Part shown: piece after piece, positions 1-5,170 of the stretch
Position numbering within the stretch: position 1 is the first letter of the stretch
Layout of the letters: every line of letters starts with the position of its first letter
Source of the DNA: an uncultured delta proteobacterium
Lineage (GTDB): Bacteria; Myxococcota_A; Polyangia; Polyangiales; Ga0077539
Assembly (NCBI GenBank): GCA_903860995.1
Contig: CAIOSS010000570.1
Span: 1-5,472, forward strand
Length of the DNA stretch: 5,472 nt
Reading direction: 5' to 3'
Position numbers and translations under genes: made by a program
The notes under the pieces: model-generated
Databases searched by the model: none
Told to the model about the DNA's origin: nothing
The model's input: the letters and a program-made list of their open reading frames with translations, nothing else

Positions 1-133
1 CGTAGACGATCCCCTCGGCGATCGACTTCTCGCCGCTGAGCATCACGGTGTTCGTGAGCTTGGCGACCAGGCGATCCTTGTACTTGGGATCGGGGACGTT
101 CTTGCGCTTCGAGACTTCTCCACGACGAGGCAT
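1..133 (-). CDS. rpsG: 30S ribosomal protein S7 (N-terminal part, runs off left edge)
   Basis: S7 is a primary 16S rRNA-binding protein that starts assembly of the 30S head. The 44 visible residues begin MPRRGEVSKRKNVPDPKYKD and continue through a VMLSGEKSIAEGIVY segment, which matches the conserved S7 N-terminus (canonical MPRRREV..PDPKY and LMLSGKKS.AE). The ATG at 133-131 follows the rpsL stop codon by 3 nt. A Shine-Dalgarno AAGG at 145-142 lies inside the last codons of rpsL, 8 nt upstream, so translation is probably coupled to rpsL. The order rpsL-rpsG is that of the bacterial str operon; fusA/tuf would be expected beyond the edge but cannot be seen. Confidence 0.96.
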   Translation of the reverse strand, partial: MPRRGEVSKRKNVPDPKYKDRLVAKLTNTVMLSGEKSIAEGIVY

Positions 134-136
134 CGA

Positions 137-535
<399 letters not shown>

Positions 536-614
536 CGTTGAGTGACTCTTCGCTTCGCTGGAGTTCTGAGGGTCTCCGCCGTCCATGCACGGGGGACCTG
601 TCGCGAGGGGCGGC

Positions 615-644
615 GTTATGACCGACTCACCCGAAGAGTGTCAA
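615..644 (-). promoter_or_regulatory. sigma70-type promoter for rpsL-rpsG
   Basis: Reading the minus strand, a perfect -35 TTGACA (644-639) is separated by 18 bp from a -10 CATAAC (620-615, four of six consensus bases). The expected start is near 608, giving a leader of about 73 nt before rpsL. The bases directly after the -10 are GCCGCCCC. Such a GC-rich discriminator is typical of stringently controlled rRNA and ribosomal-protein promoters; that regulation is inferred. The site lies in the 161-bp gap between the sigma54-activator stop codon and rpsL, so the ribosomal operon has its own promoter. Confidence 0.75.
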
Positions 645-666
645 GGCCCCTCCCCGATCCCTTGAC
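640..666. repeat. 7-bp inverted repeat overlapping the rpsL -35 element
   Basis: GTCAAGG (640-646) and CCTTGAC (660-666) are perfect inverted arms around a 13-bp spacer. The left arm covers most of the -35 TTGACA, so a dimeric regulator bound here would compete with RNA polymerase. As RNA on the minus strand it could form a 7-bp stem downstream of the activator gene, but no U-tract follows, so it is not called a terminator. The role is inferred from position only. Confidence 0.35.
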
Positions 667-696
667 TCCGCGGTGAGAGCTCCCGGCGCCGCGGGG

Positions 697-2025
697 TCAT
701 AGTTCGTGCTTGCGCATCAGCCGGTAGACGTAGCTGCGATCGAGCCCGGAGGCCTGGGCGATCGCGCTGGTGTCGCGCTTGTGCCGCTCCATCATCGAGC
801 GGAGGTAGGCCCGCTCGAGGTGGTCGAGCCACCGGTCGCGGAGGAGCTTGAAGGGCTCGTCGGCGTTGACCCCCGGGAGCGCCCCCTCGACGGGCGGCCC
901 GCTCGCGCCCTTCTCCTCGCGCTTCGCCCCGGCGAGGTGCAGCGCGCCGCGCGCCCCGAGGGCCAGCGCGCGCTCGACGAAGTTGCGCAACTCGCGGACG
1001 TTGCCCGCCCACGGGCGCTGCCGCATCTCGCGCAGCAGGTCGGGCGTGATCGCGCCCTGCGCCCCGGGCGGCAGCAACTTCTCCACGAGGAGTGGGATGT
1101 CGTCGAGGCGGTCGCGCAGCGGCGGCACCGTGATGGGTACCACCGAGAGCCGGAAGTAGAGGTCTTCGCGGAAGGTTCCGACGTTGACCATGCTCGCGAG
1201 GTCCCGGTGCGTCGCCGCGATGAAGCGCACGTTGACCGTGCGGTACTGCGTCTCGCCTACGCGCCGCACCATGCGCCCCTCGAGCGCGCGCAGCAGCTTG
1301 GGCTGCATCGACATCGGCATCTCGCCGATTTCGTCGAGGAAGACCGTGCCCCCGTCGGCGGACTCGATGGCCCCCGCGCGGGCGCCCACGGAGCCCGTGT
1401 ACGCGCCCTTCGCGTGGCCGAAGAGCTCGGCCTCGAGGAGGCTCTCGGCGAGCGCGCCGCAGTCGACCACGACGAAGGGCTTCTCGACGCGCGGCGAGGC
1501 GTCGTGGATGGCCTTCGCGACGAGCTCCTTGCCCGTGCCCGTCTCGCCGAGCACGAGCACCGTCGAGTCGAGCAGCGCCACCCGGTACAGCTGCGCGAAC
1601 AGCTCGCGCATCGGCGAGCTGCGCCCCCACAGCGGGCCGAAGCGCTCGAAGGGCCAGAGATCGAGCTCCGCGGCGTTCTGGTTGTAGAAGAGCCAGAGGT
1701 CGGTGCCGCCGAGGTGTACGCAGCCGCCGTCGGGCACCTGGGCCTCGCGCACCCGCACGCCGTTGACGAAGGTGCCGTTGCGGCTGCCGAGGTCGCGGAC
1801 CCACGCACCGTCCGTGGTGACCTCGAGCGATGCGTGCAGCCGCGACACCTCGCCGTCGCGCACGATGATGTCGCAGTCGTCGGCCGAGCCGATCATCCGG
1901 CGCCCCCGCACCAGGTAGCTGTGGGAGCTTGCGGAGTCGACCCAGCGGAGCTGCGGCTCGTGCAGCAGCATGCTGCGCGCGAAGCCGAAGTCCCCGATGT
2001 TTACCAGCGTGTGCTCGTCATTCAT
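697..2025 (-). CDS. FHA-domain sigma54-dependent transcriptional activator (bEBP)
   Basis: Enhancer-binding ATPase of 442 residues that would remodel the sigma54-RNA polymerase closed complex. The N-terminal FHA domain spans about 30-115, with IGS (45-47), SRLH (61-64) and GSRNGTFVNG (80-89), the phosphothreonine-binding signature. The AAA+ core spans about 130-355: Walker A GETGTGKE (160-167), sigma54-contacting loop GAYTGS (207-212, consensus GAFTGA), Walker B VFLDEIGE (228-235), sensor I FIAATHRDL (268-276), arginine-finger region FREDLYFRL (285-293) and sensor II WAGNVRELRNFVERAL (339-354). The C-terminus (about 398-442) is a Fis-type helix-turn-helix ending SYVYRLMRKHEL. There is no receiver domain, so input is probably Ser/Thr-kinase phosphorylation read by the FHA domain, a layout common in myxobacteria. 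The ATG at 2025-2023 gives a normal N-terminus but has no clear Shine-Dalgarno; an in-frame ATG at 1971 is an alternative. The gene is divergent from hcp, whose promoter region carries a sigma54 element, so hcp is the likeliest target (inference). Confidence 0.93.
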   Translation of the reverse strand: MNDEHTLVNIGDFGFARSMLLHEPQLRWVDSASSHSYLVRGRRMIGSADDCDIIVRDGEVSRLHASLEVTTDGAWVRDLGSRNGTFVNGVRVREAQVPDGGCVHLGGTDLWLFYNQNAAELDLWPFERFGPLWGRSSPMRELFAQLYRVALLDSTVLVLGETGTGKELVAKAIHDASPRVEKPFVVVDCGALAESLLEAELFGHAKGAYTGSVGARAGAIESADGGTVFLDEIGEMPMSMQPKLLRALEGRMVRRVGETQYRTVNVRFIAATHRDLASMVNVGTFREDLYFRLSVVPITVPPLRDRLDDIPLLVEKLLPPGAQGAITPDLLREMRQRPWAGNVRELRNFVERALALGARGALHLAGAKREEKGASGPPVEGALPGVNADEPFKLLRDRWLDHLERAYLRSMMERHKRDTSAIAQASGLDRSYVYRLMRKHEL

Positions 2026-2091
2026 GAACGGCCGGGAGTGTAACCCGGTCGACCCCCGGGGGAACGGCTTTCGACGGTCGTCCAATGGCTG

Positions 2092-2103
2092 GGACTCGTG
2101 TCC
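2092..2103. promoter_or_regulatory. Candidate activator-binding dyad 1 (GGAC-N4-GTCC)
   Basis: GGAC (2092-2095), four bases, then GTCC (2100-2103) form a dyad with the same arms and spacing as the dyad centred 82 bp to the right. It lies 67 bp upstream of the activator start codon and about 207 bp upstream of the predicted hcp transcription start. It could therefore serve autoregulation, hcp activation, or both. The spacing suits a dimeric Fis-type HTH, but no binding motif for this subfamily is known to me. Confidence 0.4.
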
Positions 2104-2106
2104 GAA

Positions 2107-2123
2107 GGCCCGCCCTGCGGGCC
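2107..2123. repeat. 7-bp GC inverted repeat with 3-nt loop
   Basis: GGCCCGC (2107-2113) and GCGGGCC (2117-2123) are perfect arms around CCT. The repeat lies between the two GGAC-N4-GTCC dyads in the divergent region. It could be cruciform or operator DNA, but in sequence this GC-rich short hairpins arise easily by chance. There is no T-tract on either side, so it is not a terminator. Confidence 0.3.
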
Positions 2124-2172
2124 GATGGCGTGGCACGGCGCCCCGTCGGAGCGGTCGAGGCGGGGGGAGCGT

Positions 2173-2186
2173 TGGACGCGCGTCCA
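2173..2186. promoter_or_regulatory. Candidate activator-binding dyad 2 (perfect 14-bp palindrome)
   Basis: TGGACGCGCGTCCA is a perfect 14-bp palindrome containing GGAC-N4-GTCC. Its centre is about 125 bp upstream of the predicted sigma54 start site of hcp, within the 100-200 bp range usual for upstream activator sequences of enhancer-binding proteins. Together with the matching dyad at 2092-2103 it makes a plausible two-site enhancer for the divergently encoded FHA activator. This is inference from sequence and position. Confidence 0.45.
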
Positions 2187-2278
2187 CGGACGGCGGACCA
2201 CCGGCAGCGGGGCGCGGGCTATGGATTTCGCGCGAATGCCCGCGGTGGCCGCGAACGCCCGGGGGGCCCTTGCGCGGG

Positions 2279-2294
2279 TGGCACGAGTGGTGCC
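2279..2294 (+). promoter_or_regulatory. sigma54 (RpoN) -24/-12 promoter for hcp
   Basis: TGGCACGAGTGGTGCC matches the sigma54 consensus TGGCACG-N4-TTGCW. All seven -24 bases match, and the diagnostic GG (2280-2281) and GC (2292-2293) have the correct spacing; the -12 block reads GTGCC instead of TTGCA/T. Counting from the -12 C, transcription would start near 2305, leaving a 73-nt leader before the hcp ATG. The activator such a promoter requires is encoded divergently next door. Confidence 0.65.
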
Positions 2295-2377
2295 CAAGTC
2301 CGGCCCGTCGGGGTCACCCACTGTGGGCACGGCGGCCAACGACAGAACCTCATTTCGACCCACCATCGAGGATCACC

Positions 2378-2869
2378 ATGGCCGACACCGTACATTGTTA
2401 TCTCAAGGCGAACGGCGCCTAGATCAAGGGCGACAGCACGCAGACGAGCCTTGGCCGCGAGGGTTCGATCGAGTGCGTCTACTACGAGCAGGCCGTGAAG
2501 ACCGCTCGCGAGGCGGGCTCGGGCATGGCGACCGGTCGCCGGCAGTATGAGCCGCTGCTCATCCGCAAGCGCATCGACAAGTCCTCGCCGCTCCTCTGCA
2601 AGGCCCTCGCGGAGAATCAGGTCATCGAGGCGACCTTCAAGTTCTTCCGCCCGAACCCCACGGGCGACGGCACCACCGAGCAGTTCTACTCCGTGGCCTT
2701 CAAGCAGGGCCGCATCTCCTCGCAGAAGCAGATCGTGCCGGACACCATGGTCCCCGCGACCTCGACCGACCCGGCCCTCGAGGAGATCACCTTCGTGTTC
2801 CACACGATCTCCTGGACGTACACCAACGGCGGCATCACGCACGAGGACACCTGGGATCAGAACCGCTGA
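2378..2869 (+). pseudogene. hcp: Hcp family type VI secretion protein, interrupted by an in-frame amber codon
   Basis: Hcp forms hexameric rings that stack into the T6SS inner tube and is secreted as a tube or effector component. The frame from ATG 2378 reads MADTVHCYLKANGA, then TAG (2420-2422, codon 15), then IKGDSTQTSLGREG and onward to TGA at 2867-2869. Without the stop it would have 163 codons, a normal Hcp length. Family features after the stop are intact: the extended-loop block GRRQYEPLLIRKRIDKSSPLL (53-73), FKFFRPNPTGDGTTEQFY (87-104) and the C-terminal ISWTYTNGGITHEDTWD (144-160). The ribosome site GAGG (2368-2371) sits 6 nt before the ATG, so this is the genuine start. The first standard start after the stop is GTG 2495, which lacks a proper Shine-Dalgarno and would delete the first beta strands needed for the ring. 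TAG is one substitution from CAG, GAG or AAG. With no other decay, the options are recent inactivation, read-through or sequencing error. No other T6SS gene is nearby. Confidence 0.85.
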
Positions 2870-2964
2870 TCGCGGCCTGAACAACCCGTAGGTCCGCTCC
2901 CCGCATCGGCCCCGAGTGACGAACGCCCCAACCGGCGCCGTCTTCGGGGCCGTCGGCTATTTCT

Positions 2965-3027
2965 CGATCGCACCGCCAGATCGTCTCCCTCGACACCAAA
3001 GGGCTCGTTGCCCGCCCCGATCGCACC
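2965..3027 (+). repeat. 10-bp direct repeat upstream of the DUF4139 operon
   Basis: CGATCGCACC occurs at 2965-2974 and again at 3018-3027, 53 bp apart (about five helical turns), in the 207-bp spacer between hcp and the DUF4139 gene. The spacing would put both copies on the same face of the helix, as for paired regulator sites. The repeat is short and its core CGATCG is simple, so chance is possible. I see no convincing -35/-10 or sigma54 element and no terminator with a T-tract in this spacer. Confidence 0.25.
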
Positions 3028-3044
3028 ATGCGACCTTGCGCGCT

Positions 3045-3062
3045 GCGCGGTGTTCACCGCGC
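3045..3062 (+). promoter_or_regulatory. 18-bp dyad abutting the Shine-Dalgarno of the DUF4139 gene
   Basis: GCGCGGTGTTCACCGCGC has perfect 8-bp arms around TT and ends one base before the ribosome-binding site GGGAGGAG (3063-3070). In RNA it would form a 7-bp all-strong stem with a GUUC loop stacked against the Shine-Dalgarno, possibly influencing ribosome access. In DNA it would make a good dimeric operator. Which of these applies, if either, cannot be told from sequence. Confidence 0.45.
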
Positions 3063-3076
3063 GGGAGGAGCGACCC

Positions 3077-5170
3077 GTGGCGATCCCATGTGAGAGCAGC
3101 ATCACCCACGTCCAGGTGTTCGCGCGGGGGGCCCGCGTCACCCGACGGGTCGTACCCGGGGCGGCGCCCGCCGAGGGAGAGGTCACGTTGGTGCTCGACG
3201 GGCTCCCGGTCCTCGCGGCGCCGGGATCGTTCCGGGTGAGCCTCCCCGCGGACGCGCCGGGGCGCGCGCTGGTGCTCGTCCGCTCGTCGCTGGTCGTGCC
3301 CGCGACGGGCTCTGCCCTCGGCCGATCGCTGGAGGCCGTGCGCGAGATCGAGCGGAAGATTCGTCGGATCGACCGGCACGCGGGCGTCACCCAGCGACGC
3401 CGCGACGCCGTCGCCGACACGCGGCTCGACCCCGGGCACCGCGCGCGCCGGGCGCCCGACCATCCGCGCTCGGTGGTGCCGAGGACGCGCGAGACCCTCG
3501 CCGCGCACGCCATGCTCGGTGCCCTCGCGACCGACCTCGACGCGCGCCTCGACGCCCTCCACCGCGAGCGCCACGACCTCGCGCGAGCCCTCGAACGGGC
3601 GCGCACGCAGGCCTCGCAGGCCCGGAGCTCGGAGCTCGTCGGCGCCGCCCACCCGACGCGGCGCGTGCTGATCACGGTGCGCGGCGACGGGCCCCTCCCC
3701 CACCTCGAGCTCACCTACGCGGTCGACGCCGCGCGCTGGTGGCCCGTGTACACGCTCCGCATCCGCGACCACGCGCGCGCCGCGACGTGGATCAGCGAGG
3801 CCCTCGTCGCGCAGCGCTCGGGCGAGGACTGGCGCGACGCACGGCTCGAGCTGTCCACCGCGAACATGCTCTTCGACGCCCGCCTGCCGACGCTCCCTTC
3901 GCTGCGCTTCGGGCGCGCGCAGCCCCCCTTGAAGCGGTCGTTTCGTCCGCCGCCCGCCGGGGTCGACGCGATGTTCGGCGGCTTCGACCGCGCCTTCGGA
4001 GCGCTCCCCGCGCCACCGCCGACGCCTCCGCCGATGATGCCGGCCTGGGCGCTCGACGAGCTCGGCGCCGAGGCCGCGGCGGAGCTCGACCTCGACGACG
4101 AGCGCTTCGAAGACGCGACCCGCGGCGCCGTGGAAGGAGCGGGCGGAGCCGATCACGGCGCGCTGATCCGATCGCGCATGGCGGCGCCGGCCGCTGCCAT
4201 GGCGCCGGGCATGGTGCCTCCCCCGCAGTCCATGCGCTCCGCCGTGCCGGCCCCGAAGAGCGCGGGGCTGTTCGCGAGCGCGAGGGCGTTCGGGATGGGC
4301 GGCGGCCCCCTCGCCGACGAGGCCCAGAGCCCGCCCGAGCCGATCTTCGAGCCCTCGGACGCGTGGCTCGACTACGACGGGCTCACCATGGGCGCGCCCG
4401 ACGGCCCGCGGCGGGGGCGCCTCGGGCGCGACGGGGGCGACGCCTGGAAGGCGCAGCGCGACGCGGCGGTGCGGGCGCTGGAGGCGTCTCCAGCGGGCGT
4501 GTACGACCCGATGGTCTCGCGCGGGATGTTCGACTACCGGTACCGGGCCGAAGGGCTCGTGGAGGTGCCCTCCGACGGGCTCACGCACCGGGTTCCGCTC
4601 GGCGCGGGCGACGCCACGCCGACGGTGCGGTGGCGGGTCATCGCGTGCGAGAGCGCGGACGTCTTCCGCGAGGTGGAGCTGCGCAATCCCTTCGACGCCC
4701 CGCTGCTGGCGGGCCCCGTGGACGTCTACGTCGACGGCGGCCTGCTGGTGGTCGCGTCGATCCAGCACATCGACCGCGGGGGCACCCTGCGGGTGGGGAT
4801 GGGCGTCGACGAGCGGCTGCGGGCCGCCCGCAACGTGCGCGCGAAGGAGGACACCGCGGGCCTGCTCGGCGGCGACACGGTGATCGATCACACGGTGTCG
4901 ATCGAGCTCTCCTCGGCGCTCGGGTCGCCCGCGCTGGTCGAGCTCATCGACCGGCTGCCCGTCACCGACGAGAAGCACGTCGAGGTCACCCCGAAGGGCG
5001 CCCACCCGGAGCCCGAGCGCTTCACCCAGGCCGAGCGCGGCGCCGCGGTGCGCGGGGGCCTGCGCTGGGAGGTGATCGTGCCGGCGGGCGGCCGCAGCAC
5101 CGTCGAGTTCAGCTACCGGCTGACCATTCCGTCCAAGAACGAGATCGTGGGAGGCAACCGCCGTGGGTGA
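3077..5170 (+). CDS. DUF4140/DUF4139 domain protein (MuiA-like), function unknown
   Basis: The 697-residue protein has the layout of the family named after mucoidy inhibitor MuiA, whose biochemical role is not established. The N-terminal DUF4140-type beta domain (about 8-75) contains ITHVQVFARGARVTRRV. Charged helical, probably coiled-coil stretches follow at about 80-115 and 145-185. The DUF4139-type domain begins near 195 with TYAVDAARWWPVYTLRI (213-229) and EALVAQRSGEDWRDARLELSTAN (241-263). It is interrupted by a low-complexity region rich in Pro, Ala, Gly and Met (about 270-475), then resumes with DYRYRAEG, VELRNPFDAPLLAGPVDVYVDGG (533-555), GMGVDERL and ELIDRLPVTDEKHVEV (622-637). No signal peptide or membrane segment is visible, so it is probably cytoplasmic. 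GTG 3077 was chosen because GGGAGGAG lies 6 nt upstream; an in-frame TTG at 3008 would add 23 unconserved residues and has no such site. The last 8 nt overlap the next gene, a family paralogue. The 2.4-kb open frame opposite is a GC-skew shadow. Confidence 0.88.
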   Translation: MAIPCESSITHVQVFARGARVTRRVVPGAAPAEGEVTLVLDGLPVLAAPGSFRVSLPADAPGRALVLVRSSLVVPATGSALGRSLEAVREIERKIRRIDRHAGVTQRRRDAVADTRLDPGHRARRAPDHPRSVVPRTRETLAAHAMLGALATDLDARLDALHRERHDLARALERARTQASQARSSELVGAAHPTRRVLITVRGDGPLPHLELTYAVDAARWWPVYTLRIRDHARAATWISEALVAQRSGEDWRDARLELSTANMLFDARLPTLPSLRFGRAQPPLKRSFRPPPAGVDAMFGGFDRAFGALPAPPPTPPPMMPAWALDELGAEAAAELDLDDERFEDATRGAVEGAGGADHGALIRSRMAAPAAAMAPGMVPPPQSMRSAVPAPKSAGLFASARAFGMGGGPLADEAQSPPEPIFEPSDAWLDYDGLTMGAPDGPRRGRLGRDGGDAWKAQRDAAVRALEASPAGVYDPMVSRGMFDYRYRAEGLVEVPSDGLTHRVPLGAGDATPTVRWRVIACESADVFREVELRNPFDAPLLAGPVDVYVDGGLLVVASIQHIDRGGTLRVGMGVDERLRAARNVRAKEDTAGLLGGDTVIDHTVSIELSSALGSPALVELIDRLPVTDEKHVEVTPKGAHPEPERFTQAERGAAVRGGLRWEVIVPAGGRSTVEFSYRLTIPSKNEIVGGNRRG

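Noticed and set aside
668..694. CCGCGG...CCGCGG stem just after the activator gene as a rho-independent terminator
   Set aside because: The stem is only 6 bp, made of self-palindromic arms with a 15-nt loop, and no T-tract follows on the minus strand.
706..2043. 445-residue plus-strand open frame opposite the sigma54 activator
   Set aside because: It is an antisense shadow; the minus strand encodes complete FHA, Walker, sensor and HTH motifs.
2053..2062. CCCCCGGGGG palindrome upstream of the activator gene
   Set aside because: It is a simple-sequence C/G run, likely by chance in this composition; no promoter element could be tied to it.
2131..2146. Second TGGCACG resembling a sigma54 -24 element
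   Set aside because: The bases at the -12 position are CCCG, so the required GC is missing at the correct spacing.
2495..2869. Hcp translated from internal GTG 2495 as a separate shorter gene
   Set aside because: There is no properly spaced Shine-Dalgarno, and the product would lack the N-terminal strands of the Hcp barrel. The strong ribosome site belongs to ATG 2378.
2219..2884. 221-residue minus-strand frame covering hcp
   Set aside because: It is an antisense shadow of hcp with no recognisable domain. The plus frame reads as Hcp except for one stop.
2928..2956. Possible terminator hairpin after hcp (GCCCC ... GGGGC)
   Set aside because: The loop is long, the pairing is imperfect and the GC-rich sequence is not followed by a convincing T-run.
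3425..3500. Possible compensated frameshift in the coiled-coil region of the DUF4139 protein (Arg/Pro-rich break, about residues 117-138)
   Set aside because: Neither alternative frame gives a better heptad pattern or family match, so it is treated as a natural linker.
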